This document shows positions 36,025 through 45,118 of a stretch of 64,000 bases of DNA, one piece after another. Below the pieces are notes generated by a model. That model was not told where the DNA came from. It made no database searches and saw only the letters and a program-made list of their open reading frames with translations. Positions within the stretch are counted from its first letter, which is position 1. The number at the start of each line of letters is the position of its first letter. The stretch lies in contig NZ_CP066786.1 of the NCBI RefSeq assembly GCF_016598595.1, positions 4,209,501 to 4,273,500 on the forward strand. The letters run 5' to 3'. The DNA is from Martelella lutilitoris. GTDB lineage: Bacteria; Pseudomonadota; Alphaproteobacteria; Rhizobiales; Rhizobiaceae. The translations under genes and the position numbers were made by a program.

Positions 36025-36030
36025 GGCCGC

Positions 36031-36140
36031 CTAGAGCGCCGTGCGTCCATTCGGACGCACAAAGGGCGCTCTAACCTATTGAATCTACGCATCGTGCTTT
36101 CCGACAATCGATTCCGATTTTCGGGCCGATGCGCTAAGCC
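36031..36140. repeat. Dispersed intergenic repeat R1, copy b
   Basis: This is the second copy of the 110-bp element at 23846-23955, in the same orientation and without gaps. Its hairpin stems are kept by paired changes in part (GCGTCCATTCGGACGC; CCGACAATCG / CGATTTTCGG). It lies between the possible gene fragment and the dipeptide ABC operon. The rest of the 343-bp gap (35863-36205) holds nothing else I recognise. Confidence 0.8.
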
Positions 36141-36205
36141 GCAGGCCATCGTCATCATCGATCCCGAACACTTGGACGCCTTTTGAAGAAACACGGAGTC
36201 AGATC

Positions 36206-37702
36206 TTGTCTATCAGAACGACTGTAGCCATTGCCGCCGTCGCAGCCGCGCTGAGCGCCGGCATTGCCCAGGCCAAAGACCAACTCGTGGTTGACCTCGT
36301 CAACGAACCGTCGACGCTCGACCCCCACATGCAGTGGAATCCGGACAGCTATTACGTCTACCGCAATATCTTCGACAACATCGTCACCCGCGACAATGGC
36401 GGCGAGATTGCGCCACAGGTCGCGACGGAATGGAATTGGCTGTCCGACACCGAACTGGAGCTCACCATCCGCGACGGCATCACCTTCCATGACGGCGAGG
36501 CGCTGACCGCCGACGACGTGGTCTATTCCGTCAAGCGCATCACCGACCCCGAGCTCGCGAGCCCGCAGCTCGGCCAGTTTGCCGCGATCATCGATGCGCG
36601 GAAGACGGCTGACAACAAGGTCGTGCTGACCACAGATGGCCCCTATCCGGTCCTTCTCGCCCAGCTCGTCAAGCTCTCGGTCGTGCCCGAACATGTCCTC
36701 GCTACCGTGAGCGAGCAGGACTTCAACGCCAATCCGATCGGCTCCGGCCCCTACAAGTTCGAGACCTGGGACCGCGGTGTTTCCGTCACGCTTGACAAGA
36801 ATGACGATTACTGGGGCGACCAGGGCGAATTCGAAACTGTCGAGTTCATGGCCGTTCCCGATGCCTCCACCCGCGTGGCCAATCTGCGCGCCGGCACGGC
36901 CGATCTTATCGTCTCCATCGACAGCGACCAGGCCATGCAACTTGAGAGCGCGGCAAACGTGAAGGTGCTGACAGCGCCGACCGAACGGGTCGCCTTCATG
37001 GGCATGAACACGCTGGTGCCGCCGCTCGACGATCCGGAACTGCGTCGCGCTGCCGCCATGGCGGTGGACCGCGAAGGCATCGCGCTCGGCCTGCTCGGCG
37101 GCGGCGAACAGGTCGTCGGCCAGATGGCGACCTCGGCGCATTTCGGCTATGTCGATGGTATCGACCCGATCCCCTACGATCCCGAACAGGCGGCGGAAAT
37201 CGTCGCGGCCAAGGGCGATGCAGCCGCGGTTCCGATGACCTTCGCCACCTCGCCGGTCTTCGACCAGCGCATCGTCCAGGCCATCCAGCAGATGCTGAAC
37301 GAGGCGGGCTTCAACGTCGACATCGGGCTCACCGACATGGCGACCTACCTGAAGAAGGCCCAGAACGCGGACCCCGAACAGCGTCCGCAGCTCAATTTCG
37401 GCCGCTGGTCCTGCGCCTGCCAGGATGTCGACGGCGTTGCGTTCCCGCTTCTGCACTCCTCATCCAACTGGTCGCGCGTCAACGATCCCGAACTTGACGC
37501 TCTCCTGGAAAATGCCCGCACCACGGTCGACAGCGACCAGCGGCTCGAAGATTATGCCCGGGTGGCCGAGATCGTGAGGGACAACACCTATATCCTGCCT
37601 CTCTATCAGGCGACCGCCCTTTACGGTGCGGCCGATGCGCTGGAATGGCAGCCGACGGCCAATGAAAGCATGTTTCTGAACCGCATGAGCTGGTCGCAAT
37701 AG
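36206..37702 (+). CDS. Dipeptide-type ABC transporter, solute-binding protein
   Basis: The 498-residue SBP_bac_5 family protein has a signal peptide at residues 1-23 (TVAIAAVAAALSAGIAQA). LVVDLVNEPSTLDPHMQW opens the mature protein, and GEALTADDVVYSVKRI and NPIGSGPYKFETWDRG are family hallmarks. It starts with TTG, 8 nt after CGGAG. It would bind a peptide or peptide-like solute; a gamma-glutamyltransferase in the operon suggests a gamma-glutamyl compound. Confidence 0.9.
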   Translation: MSIRTTVAIAAVAAALSAGIAQAKDQLVVDLVNEPSTLDPHMQWNPDSYYVYRNIFDNIVTRDNGGEIAPQVATEWNWLSDTELELTIRDGITFHDGEALTADDVVYSVKRITDPELASPQLGQFAAIIDARKTADNKVVLTTDGPYPVLLAQLVKLSVVPEHVLATVSEQDFNANPIGSGPYKFETWDRGVSVTLDKNDDYWGDQGEFETVEFMAVPDASTRVANLRAGTADLIVSIDSDQAMQLESAANVKVLTAPTERVAFMGMNTLVPPLDDPELRRAAAMAVDREGIALGLLGGGEQVVGQMATSAHFGYVDGIDPIPYDPEQAAEIVAAKGDAAAVPMTFATSPVFDQRIVQAIQQMLNEAGFNVDIGLTDMATYLKKAQNADPEQRPQLNFGRWSCACQDVDGVAFPLLHSSSNWSRVNDPELDALLENARTTVDSDQRLEDYARVAEIVRDNTYILPLYQATALYGAADALEWQPTANESMFLNRMSWSQ

Positions 37703-37711
37703 GCTTTCTCC

Positions 37712-38641
37712 ATGGGCTATTTCCTTCTGCGTCGCCTCTGGCAATCCCTCATCACGCTTTTCGGCGTGATGACGCTGATCTTCTTCATTCAGCGGCTGAC
37801 GGGCGATCCGACCTATCTTCTGGTGCCGGAAACGGCGACGCAGCAGGATATCGAGACGCTTCGCCACGCGCTGGGCCTCGACCGTCCGCTTGTCGTGCAA
37901 TATCTCGACTTCCTTTGGCAGATGGTCCGGTTCGATCTCGGCACCTCCTATGTCCAGAATGTGCCGGTCTCGACCATCATCCTGTCGCGTCTGCCCTATA
38001 CGCTGCAGCTTGCCGGCGGCGCCCTTCTGGTCGCCGTCGCCCTCGGTCTGCCGCTCGGCCTGTTGCTGGCCATCGGCAACCGTTCGCGGCTGACAAGCCC
38101 GCTGATGGGCGTGGTGCTGGCTGCCCAGAGCCTGCCGACCTTCTGGAGCGGCATATTGATGATCATGTTCTTCGGCGTGTTCCTCGGCTGGCTGCCGCCG
38201 TCCGGCACCGGGTCCTGGCTCAATCTGATCATGCCGTCCATAGCACTCGGTTTGTTGTCGATGGCGACCTTCGCCCGGATCATGCGCAGCTCGGTGATCG
38301 ACGAAATGTCGAAGGATTATATCCGCTCGGCCCGCGCGCGCGGCGTCGGCACCAAACGGCTTGTGGTCCGCCACCTTCTGAGAAATTCCGCAATTCCGGT
38401 GATCTCGATCACCGCAATCGAGATTTCGCAGCTGCTTGCCGGCGCGGTGATTGTCGAGACGGTGTTCGCCTGGCCGGGGCTTGGGCTTTTGACCGTGCAG
38501 TCGGTCGTCGCCCGCGACTTCGTCATCGTCCAGGGGGTCGTCATGCTCGGCGCGGTGGTGACGATCGCCATGAATTTCCTCGCCGACCTGCTCTACAGCC
38601 TCGTCGACCCGAGGATCAGGCTTGACGGAGCGACCCGTTGA
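37712..38641 (+). CDS. Dipeptide-type ABC transporter permease (DppB-like)
   Basis: The 309-residue permease has about six helices and a DppB-type N-terminus (GYFLLRRLWQSLITLFGVMTLIFFIQRLTGDP). The EAA loop is KDYIRSARARGVGTKRLVVRHLLRNS. It begins 9 bp after the binding-protein gene and overlaps the next permease by 4 bp. Confidence 0.93.
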   Translation: MGYFLLRRLWQSLITLFGVMTLIFFIQRLTGDPTYLLVPETATQQDIETLRHALGLDRPLVVQYLDFLWQMVRFDLGTSYVQNVPVSTIILSRLPYTLQLAGGALLVAVALGLPLGLLLAIGNRSRLTSPLMGVVLAAQSLPTFWSGILMIMFFGVFLGWLPPSGTGSWLNLIMPSIALGLLSMATFARIMRSSVIDEMSKDYIRSARARGVGTKRLVVRHLLRNSAIPVISITAIEISQLLAGAVIVETVFAWPGLGLLTVQSVVARDFVIVQGVVMLGAVVTIAMNFLADLLYSLVDPRIRLDGATR

Positions 38642-39504
38642 AATCGTCTTCCCGCTTCTTCAAGGCCCTCTTCGCGCCGGCCTCAGGCCGATCGATCCCG
38701 GTCGGCGTTTTCGTCATCATCGTGCTCTGTCTTATCGCAATGGCGATCTTCGCGCCATGGCTTGCCCCGGTCGACCCCAACAAGCAGAACCTGCTCGGAC
38801 GGCTGAAACCGCCGGGCACGGAGATCCGCGGCACCACTTTCCTGCTCGGTTCGGACGAACTCGGCCGCGACCTCCTGAGCCGCGTCATTTACGGCACGCG
38901 GATTTCACTGTCCGTCGCCGTGCTCTCGGTCCTCCTCTCGGGCATCACCGGCACGCTGCTCGGCATGGCCGCCGGCTATTCCCGCGGCACGGTCGAGACC
39001 GTGATCATGCGTCTGGTCGACATCTTCCTGTCGATCCCGGCCATTCTTCTCGCCATCATCACTGTCGCCGTTCTCGGTCCCGGTTTCATCAATGTCGTTC
39101 TGGTTCTGGGTCTCACCCGCTGGCCGCGCTATGCGCGCGTTGCCTATGGCCAGACGCTCTCGGTTGCCAACATGCCCTATGTCCGGCTTTCGCGCGCTAT
39201 GGGGGCGAGCTGGATCCGGGTGCTCGGCCTTCATGTCCTGCCCAATATCGTTGCCGCCCTTTCCGTGGTCGCCACGCTGGAATTCGGGCTGATGGTGCTG
39301 TTCGAGGCCGGCCTCTCCTTCCTCGGCCTCGGCGTGCAGCCGCCGACGGCAAGCTGGGGCGCGATGCTCTCGGTCGGGCGCAATTATGTCTCCAATGCCT
39401 GGTGGATCGCGACCTTCCCCGGCATCTGTCTCTTCCTCCTGGTGCTGTCGATCAACCTGATCGGCGACGCGCTCAGCGACTATCTCAATCCGAAATCACG
39501 GTAG
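38638..39504 (+). CDS. Dipeptide-type ABC transporter permease (DppC-like)
   Basis: The 288-residue permease has DppC features: LGSDELGRDLLSRVIYGTRISL near residue 80, and the EAA loop MPYVRLSRAMGASWIRVLGLHVLPNI. TTG start, 8 nt after GGAG, overlapping the DppB-like stop (TTGA). It pairs with the DppB-like protein. Confidence 0.93.
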   Translation: MKSSSRFFKALFAPASGRSIPVGVFVIIVLCLIAMAIFAPWLAPVDPNKQNLLGRLKPPGTEIRGTTFLLGSDELGRDLLSRVIYGTRISLSVAVLSVLLSGITGTLLGMAAGYSRGTVETVIMRLVDIFLSIPAILLAIITVAVLGPGFINVVLVLGLTRWPRYARVAYGQTLSVANMPYVRLSRAMGASWIRVLGLHVLPNIVAALSVVATLEFGLMVLFEAGLSFLGLGVQPPTASWGAMLSVGRNYVSNAWWIATFPGICLFLLVLSINLIGDALSDYLNPKSR

Positions 39505-39510
39505 AAAATC

Positions 39511-40299
39511 ATGGAAACAGCGAAACAGTTTGCAGGAAAAGGCGTCGTCGTCACCGGCGCGCTCGGCGTTTTCGGCCGCGGCATCGCCAAAGCCTTTGCC
39601 GAGGCCGGCGCGAAGGTCTGCGTCACCGATCGCGACCAGGCCGCCCTCGATGCGCTTGCTCGCGAACTTGGCACGGAAGGCTCGTTCGGCTGCGCTGCCG
39701 AACTGACCTCGAAAGAGGAACTCGAAACCCTGATTGCCGCCGTCGGCGAAAAATGGGGCCATGCCGATGTGCTGATCAACAATGCCGGCGTCTATCCGAG
39801 CGGTTTCCTGCTCGATATCGACGCCGATGAATGGGACCGCATCTTCGACGTCAACCTGCGCGCTCCCTTCATCCTGACGCGCGGCTTCGCCCGGCAGATG
39901 ATCGACAAGGGTGCCAAGGGCTCTATCATCAACATTTCCTCGGGCGCTGCCCGCAAGATGCGCCGCACGGTCGTGCCCTACTGCACCTCAAAGACCGCGC
40001 TGGACCGAATGACCAAGGGTTTTGCGCTGGAACTCGCCGAATTCGGCATCCGCGTCAACGCGCTGGAGCCCGGCTTTGCCGCCGGCAGCACCGCCAGCCC
40101 GCTCACCGACGCGCATGTGAGGAACACCGTCTCCAACATACCCCTGGGACGCGCCAGCACGATCGAGGATATCGCGCCGGGGCTCTTCTATCTGGCCTCG
40201 GATGCCTCGTCCTATGTCACCGGTTCGACGCTGACGATCGACGGCGGCAATTCCGCCGGCACGATGACAGTCACGCAGGACAAGAAGTCGCCGCTATGA
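39511..40299 (+). CDS. Short-chain dehydrogenase/reductase
   Basis: The 262-residue classical SDR has the cofactor motif TGALGVFGRGIA near residues 14-25, NNAGVYPS, the catalytic Ser in INISSGAA and YCTSK (Tyr-x-x-x-Lys), and a C-terminal LTIDGGNSAG. It should oxidise or reduce a carbonyl or alcohol on the imported compound. An Asp after the second strand (VCVTDRDQ) suggests NAD preference. It sits between permease and deacetylase genes with 4-6 bp spacing or overlap. Confidence 0.9.
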   Translation: METAKQFAGKGVVVTGALGVFGRGIAKAFAEAGAKVCVTDRDQAALDALARELGTEGSFGCAAELTSKEELETLIAAVGEKWGHADVLINNAGVYPSGFLLDIDADEWDRIFDVNLRAPFILTRGFARQMIDKGAKGSIINISSGAARKMRRTVVPYCTSKTALDRMTKGFALELAEFGIRVNALEPGFAAGSTASPLTDAHVRNTVSNIPLGRASTIEDIAPGLFYLASDASSYVTGSTLTIDGGNSAGTMTVTQDKKSPL

Positions 40300-41183
40300 G
40301 CCCGCTCGACCTTCCTGAACCCTATCCCTGGCCGGACGGCAGGCAGTCGGCCTTTTGCTTTTCCATCGACGTCGATGCCCATGCGCCGTGGATGTGGAGC
40401 AACCGCAAAGATGTGCCGGAACTGCTTTCGCATCTGGAGCAGCGCCGCTACGGGCCGCGTATCGGCATCAGCCGCATTGCCGATCTTCTCGCCCGTCATG
40501 GAGTGAAGGCAAGCTTCTTCGTGCCGGCCGCTGTCGCCGAGGAAAATCCATGGATGTTGCCGGCGCTCACGGAAGCCGGTCATGAAATCGGCCTGCACGG
40601 CTATTTCCACGAGATCGTCAACGAAACGCGCGATGAGGAATTCACCCGCGTTCTCGAGGCGTCCATCGCGCTGTTTGAAAGCCAGACGGGCAGGAAACCG
40701 GCCGGCTTCCGCTCGCCGGCCTGGGAAATGACGCCGCATATGCTGGCTGAGGTCAAGCGCCACGGCTTTTACGACAGCTCGCTGATGGGCTTCGACACAC
40801 CCTATTCGGTTGACGGCGTCACGGAAGTGCCGGTCAACTGGGCAACGGACGATGCCATCTTCTTCAAGTTTCTCGACGGACGCGACGCGCGCGCGCCGCT
40901 CGGCACCAACCAGATGCTCGAAGCATGGAAAGAGGAGCTCGCCGCCAGCCGCCGATTCTCGACGCTGTTCATGCTGACCGTGCATGACTGGATCTCGGGT
41001 CGGGGTTCACGCATCACCATGCTCGACCGGCTTCTGGAAGACGTGCTTTCGGACAGGAACATCTGGGTCGCGACGGCAGGGGAGATCGCGGCCCACTACC
41101 GTGACCATGGCGCGGGCCGCGATGCCGTTTCGCCGGACATCCCGGCCTCGCTTTTTGACCACCCGGCCTGGAAAGGCGCATGA
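40296..41183 (+). CDS. Polysaccharide deacetylase-family protein
   Basis: The 295-residue NodB-homology protein has no signal peptide. FSIDVDAHAP carries the catalytic Asp pair, AGHEIGLHGYFHE the HxxxH zinc ligands, FRSPAWEMTP the Arg motif and LTVHDW the late His. It groups with cytosolic HpPgdA-like and PuuE-like (allantoinase) deacetylases that act on small amides rather than chitin. It is coupled on both sides by 4-bp overlaps, so it likely removes an acyl or opens an amide in the transported substrate. Confidence 0.87.
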   Translation: MSPLDLPEPYPWPDGRQSAFCFSIDVDAHAPWMWSNRKDVPELLSHLEQRRYGPRIGISRIADLLARHGVKASFFVPAAVAEENPWMLPALTEAGHEIGLHGYFHEIVNETRDEEFTRVLEASIALFESQTGRKPAGFRSPAWEMTPHMLAEVKRHGFYDSSLMGFDTPYSVDGVTEVPVNWATDDAIFFKFLDGRDARAPLGTNQMLEAWKEELAASRRFSTLFMLTVHDWISGRGSRITMLDRLLEDVLSDRNIWVATAGEIAAHYRDHGAGRDAVSPDIPASLFDHPAWKGA

Positions 41184-42733
41184 TGCAAACCTGGAATATC
41201 AAGAAATCGGCGGTTGCGAGCGACAAGGGCATTGTCGCCGCCCAGCATTTCGAGGCGGCGGAAGCCGGCGCAAGGGTGCTGGCTGCCGGCGGCAACGCCA
41301 TGGATGCGGCGGTCACGGCCGCCTTCGTTCTCTCGATTGTCGAGCCCTGGCTGAGCGGCATCGGCGGCGGCGGATTTCTGCTCTGGAGCGATGCCGATGG
41401 CGGCCCCGTCGAAGCGCTCGATTTCAACGTGCGCTCCAGCCGAAACATGGCCCCGGAACAGTATCCTCTGATCGGCGGCAATGACGGCGACTGGTTCGAC
41501 TGGCCCGCGGTAAAGGACGATCGCAACATTATCGGCTATTCCTCGATCTGCGTGCCGGGCTCGGTCGCAGGCCTTGCCGAAGCGCTTGAAAAACACGGAA
41601 CGCTCTGCCTTGCCGAAGCCCTGCAGCCGGCCATCGAGATTGCCGAGCGCGGCATGCTGGTCGACTGGTTTACCTCGCTCTGCCTGGCCATCGATCAACG
41701 CGGCCTTTCGATGTTTCCAGAGACCGCCCGCCTCTTCCTCGATGAGGACGGCCATGCGCTGAAGGCGAAGAACGGCGCGGAGACCTATCTGCCGATGCCC
41801 GCCAAGGCGAAGCTTCTGAAGCGACTGGCCAAGGCCGGCGCGCGCGACTTCTACGAGGGCGAGATCGCCGCCGGCCTGGTGCGCGACCTCAATGCTGGCG
41901 GCTCTGTGATCGATGCCGCAGACCTTGCCGATTACCGGCCTGAATGGATCGCGGCTAGGGCGCTTGACTACCGGGGCCACGAGGTCAACGTCGCCTCCGG
42001 CCTTGGCGGCGGGCCGAGCCTTCTTGATACGCTGAAACGGCTCGAAACCACGCTGCCGGTTTCCGCCATTCCCGGCGCCCCTGCGGCAAAGGCCTATGCC
42101 CGCGCCATCCGCGCCACCTATGCCGACCGGCTGACGCATATGGGCCATGCCGGGGAAGGTCAGGACTGCACCAGCCATCTCTGCGTGGTCGACGCCGCCG
42201 GCAACATGGTCTCGCTTACCAACACGCTGCTGTCGCGCTTCGGCTCCAAGGTGGTTCTGCCGGAAAGCGGCATGCTGATGAACAACGGCATGATGTGGTT
42301 CGATCCGCGTCCCGGCGTTCCCAACCGCATCGCGCCGGATGTGAAACCGCTTGCCAACATGGCGCCGGTGATCGTTCGCAAGGCGGGTCGGCCGTGGATG
42401 GCGATCGGCGCGGCCGGCGGGCGCCAGATCTTCCCGGCGCTGACGCAAATTCTCTCCTATGTGATTGATGGCGGCATGGATCTCTCCGCGGCCTTCCACA
42501 CGCCGCGCATCGACGCCAGCGCGCCGACCATTGCCGTCGACCGTGCGGCCGATGCCGATGTCGCGGCCGCCATTGCCGAAGATTTTTCCGTCAACCTTGT
42601 GACCAACACCCTGCACCCGGTCAATTTCTCCATCCCGTCCGCGGTGATGGCGAGGGAAGACGGGCATATCGGCATGGTCCATCCGGTCAACCCGTGGGCA
42701 AAGGCCGTGGCGGAGGATGATCTGGATGGCTGA
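41180..42733 (+). CDS. Gamma-glutamyltransferase family protein
   Basis: The 517-residue Ntn-hydrolase precursor should self-cleave before the catalytic Thr331 in GQDCTSHLCVVD. AAGGNAMDAAVTAAFVLSIVEP and GIGGGGFLLW are N-terminal hallmarks, and PESGMLMNNGMMWFDPRPG is conserved after the cleavage site. No signal peptide is visible, unlike periplasmic GGT, so it may work in the cytoplasm on imported gamma-glutamyl compounds. It overlaps the ATPase gene downstream by 8 bp. Confidence 0.9.
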   Translation: MMQTWNIKKSAVASDKGIVAAQHFEAAEAGARVLAAGGNAMDAAVTAAFVLSIVEPWLSGIGGGGFLLWSDADGGPVEALDFNVRSSRNMAPEQYPLIGGNDGDWFDWPAVKDDRNIIGYSSICVPGSVAGLAEALEKHGTLCLAEALQPAIEIAERGMLVDWFTSLCLAIDQRGLSMFPETARLFLDEDGHALKAKNGAETYLPMPAKAKLLKRLAKAGARDFYEGEIAAGLVRDLNAGGSVIDAADLADYRPEWIAARALDYRGHEVNVASGLGGGPSLLDTLKRLETTLPVSAIPGAPAAKAYARAIRATYADRLTHMGHAGEGQDCTSHLCVVDAAGNMVSLTNTLLSRFGSKVVLPESGMLMNNGMMWFDPRPGVPNRIAPDVKPLANMAPVIVRKAGRPWMAIGAAGGRQIFPALTQILSYVIDGGMDLSAAFHTPRIDASAPTIAVDRAADADVAAAIAEDFSVNLVTNTLHPVNFSIPSAVMAREDGHIGMVHPVNPWAKAVAEDDLDG

Positions 42734-43718
42734 AAGCCGGAAAGCGCCCACATTGGAAGTCTCAGGCCTTGAAATCTCCGTCGGCCCCTATTCCGTGGTC
42801 GACGGTGTGGATCTCGACATCGGCAAGGGCGAGATCGTTGCGCTTGTCGGCGAATCCGGGTCCGGCAAGAGCCTGACGGCGCTTTCGCTGCTGGGCCTGC
42901 TTGGCGGGCGCGTCGCCCAGACCGGCGGTGCAATCCGCCTCAACGGCGCCGCTCTCGATACAGCTGATGATATCGCGATGCGAAAGCTGCGGGGAACGGC
43001 GGTTTCGATGATCTTCCAGGAGCCTGTCGCCTCCCTCAACCCCCTCATGAGCGTCGGCGCGCAGGTGGCCGAAAGCCTCGTCGTTCATGGCCGCGCCGGC
43101 GAGCGCGACGCCTATCGGCAGGCCGTCGCCATGCTCGCCGATGTCGGCATTCCGGAACCGGAAAAGCGCGCGAAGCAATTCCCCTCCTCCCTTTCGGGCG
43201 GCATGTGCCAGCGCGTGATGATCGCCTCGGCGCTCATTGCCCGCCCGGACCTTCTGGTTGCCGACGAGCCGACGACCGCGCTCGATGTCACGGTGCAGGC
43301 GCAGATCCTGCAGCTGATGCGGCGGTTGCGCGATGAAACCGGAACTTCGATCCTGATCATAACGCACGACATGGGCGTGGTCGCTTCCGTCGCCGACCGG
43401 GTCTGCGTCATGTATGGCGGCCGGATCGTCGAGCAGGCCGATGTCGAGACGCTGTTTGCCGGGCCCCGCCATCCTTATACGAAACTCCTGCTGACCACGA
43501 TCCCGAAGATCACCGACGAACCGAAGCGCGAGCTCTTTTCCATCAGCGGCACCGTACCGGATATCAGCGCCTTTCCGCAGGGCTGTCGCTTTCGCACCCG
43601 CTGTCCACTGGCGGCCGATATCTGCGCCCGGACCCCGCCGCTCGCCTTCCCCTCCGAGGGCGAAACCGGACGCAAGGTTGCCTGCTGGCGTCACGAAGAA
43701 ACCGGAACACTGATATGA
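42726..43718 (+). CDS. Dipeptide-type ABC transporter, ATP-binding protein (DppD-like)
   Basis: The 330-residue ATPase has Walker A GESGSGKSL, signature LSGGMCQRVMIASAL, Walker B LLVADEPTTALD and a C-terminal oligopeptide-type cysteine region (CRFRTRCPLAADICA) that can hold an Fe-S cluster. ATG 42726 is preferred since GGAGG lies 9 nt upstream; ATG 42717 abuts that site. It overlaps the DppF-like gene by 4 bp. Confidence 0.93.
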   Translation: MAESRKAPTLEVSGLEISVGPYSVVDGVDLDIGKGEIVALVGESGSGKSLTALSLLGLLGGRVAQTGGAIRLNGAALDTADDIAMRKLRGTAVSMIFQEPVASLNPLMSVGAQVAESLVVHGRAGERDAYRQAVAMLADVGIPEPEKRAKQFPSSLSGGMCQRVMIASALIARPDLLVADEPTTALDVTVQAQILQLMRRLRDETGTSILIITHDMGVVASVADRVCVMYGGRIVEQADVETLFAGPRHPYTKLLLTTIPKITDEPKRELFSISGTVPDISAFPQGCRFRTRCPLAADICARTPPLAFPSEGETGRKVACWRHEETGTLI

Positions 43719-44713
43719 GCGCGAAGACCGAGACCGGCCACACCCCTCTGCTCCGGATCGAGGAACTGAAGGTTCACTTCCCTTCCGGCCGGAAGACGCT
43801 GTTTGCGAAGGAGCCGCAACAGGTGGTGAAGGCCGTCGACGGCGTGTCTTTTCATGTCTGTGAAGGCGAGACGCTGGCAATCGTCGGGGAATCCGGATGC
43901 GGCAAGTCGACCACCGGCAACGCCATTCTGGGGCTGGAGCCGGCAACCGAAGGTCGCATCTTCTTCCGCGGTCGCGACCTGACGGAGATGAATGCGATGG
44001 AGCGGGCCGCCATGTGGCGCAATCTCCAGGTCGTCTTTCAGGATCCGGTGTCGGCCCTTGATCCCAAGCGCACCATCGCTCAGTCGATTGCCGAACCGCT
44101 TGCCATCCACAATGTCCCCGCCCGCGAGCGCAAGGCGCGCGTGGATGAGCTTCTGGAGCAGGTCGGCCTCAATCCCGGCCAGCGTGACCGCTACCCGAAC
44201 GAGCTTTCCGGCGGCCAGCGCCAGCGCGTGGTCATTGCAAGGGCGCTGGCGCTGAAGCCCGACGTGATCATTTGCGACGAGGCGGTCTCCGCCCTCGACG
44301 TCTCGATCCAGTCGCAGATCCTGAACCTCCTGATGCGGCTCCAGCGCGAGTTGGGCCTTGCCTATATCTTCATCTCCCACGACCTCTCGGTCGTCCGCCA
44401 TATCGCTGACCGGGTGGTGGTGATGTATCTCGGCACGATCGTCGAGGAAGGACCGGCGGCAACGCTTTTTGCCGACCCGCGTCACCCTTACACGCAGGCG
44501 CTCCTGGCCGCCATTCCGTTGCCCGACCCCGTGGCCGAACGCAACAAGGTCGTTCAGCTTCTGGAAGGCGATCTGCCGAGCCCGCTCGATCCGCCGAAAG
44601 GCTGTCCCTTCATCACGCGCTGCCCCATTGCAGAAAGCCGCTGCGCGGACGACCGCCCGCCCGCCCGCCACACCGACGCGGGCGCCAGGCGGCTTGCCTG
44701 CTTCCTGAGCTAG
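43715..44713 (+). CDS. Dipeptide-type ABC transporter, ATP-binding protein (DppF-like)
   Basis: The 332-residue ATPase has Walker A GESGCGKST, signature LSGGQRQRVVIARAL, Walker B VIICDEAVSALD and the C-terminal cysteine region CPFITRCPIAESRCAD. It is the last gene of the operon. Placing the ATPases after the catabolic enzymes shows that enzymes and transporter form one functional unit. Confidence 0.93.
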   Translation: MSAKTETGHTPLLRIEELKVHFPSGRKTLFAKEPQQVVKAVDGVSFHVCEGETLAIVGESGCGKSTTGNAILGLEPATEGRIFFRGRDLTEMNAMERAAMWRNLQVVFQDPVSALDPKRTIAQSIAEPLAIHNVPARERKARVDELLEQVGLNPGQRDRYPNELSGGQRQRVVIARALALKPDVIICDEAVSALDVSIQSQILNLLMRLQRELGLAYIFISHDLSVVRHIADRVVVMYLGTIVEEGPAATLFADPRHPYTQALLAAIPLPDPVAERNKVVQLLEGDLPSPLDPPKGCPFITRCPIAESRCADDRPPARHTDAGARRLACFLS

Positions 44714-44715
44714 AT

Positions 44716-44815
44716 CGCTTCCGCTTCTCTCTGAATCGCGCAGGCGTTCTATCTCTTTGTTTTGTGCAGTTGCGGATGGAAAACCGGCATCCACCTTTCC
44801 TGCAACCGCTTTGGC
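44716..44815. repeat. Dispersed intergenic repeat R2, copy a (degenerate)
   Basis: The core, about 44750-44812 (ATCTCTTTGT ... CAACCGCTTT), aligns with 45744-45806 through shared CGGA-GGAAAACCG and TTTCC...CCGCTTT blocks. It is of the type of short rhizobial palindromic repeats ending in a conserved CGGAAAACC segment. The remainder of the gap up to the tRNA (to 44929) shows no gene. Confidence 0.5.
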
Positions 44816-44929
44816 GCTTCGTCCTTGCTGCAACCACATGGAAGCGCAAGGAACGCCGGGGAATTCAGGCTCCAGGGCGAGGCGCCGAAAACGGCAGCGA
44901 AACTTTGATGCAAAGATACAAACTTATGG

Positions 44930-45005
44930 TGGTGCCGCTTACGTGACTCGAACACGTGACCCCATCATTACGAATGATGTGCTCTACCAACTGAGCTAAA
45001 GCGGC
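44930..45005 (-). tRNA. tRNA-Thr (anticodon CGT)
   Basis: Read on the minus strand, a full cloverleaf is seen. The acceptor GCCGCTT / AAGCGGC is paired, the D-arm has AGCTCAGTTGGTAGAGC, the anticodon stem CATCA / TGATG holds loop TTCGTAA (anticodon CGT, codon ACG), and the T-arm has GTTCGAGTC. CCA is encoded (44930-44932). Confidence 0.95.
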
Positions 45006-45118
45006 CCGAACGCGGCTGGCGCGTTGCGATGCATGGGGCTGTTACAGGCTCTTGGCGGGTTTTTCAAGCGTCTTTGCCTGCAGCGCGGCAAAAAAAGATA
45101 CAGGACGGACGGTCTTCG

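Noticed and set aside
41096..42751. A 551-codon minus-strand frame opposite the gamma-glutamyltransferase gene
   Set aside because: Antisense shadow; the plus strand has an intact GGT with its catalytic threonine.
44930..45005. tRNA-Thr as an integration site of a genomic island
   Set aside because: No integrase, no direct repeat of the tRNA 3' end and no phage-like genes are seen on either side.
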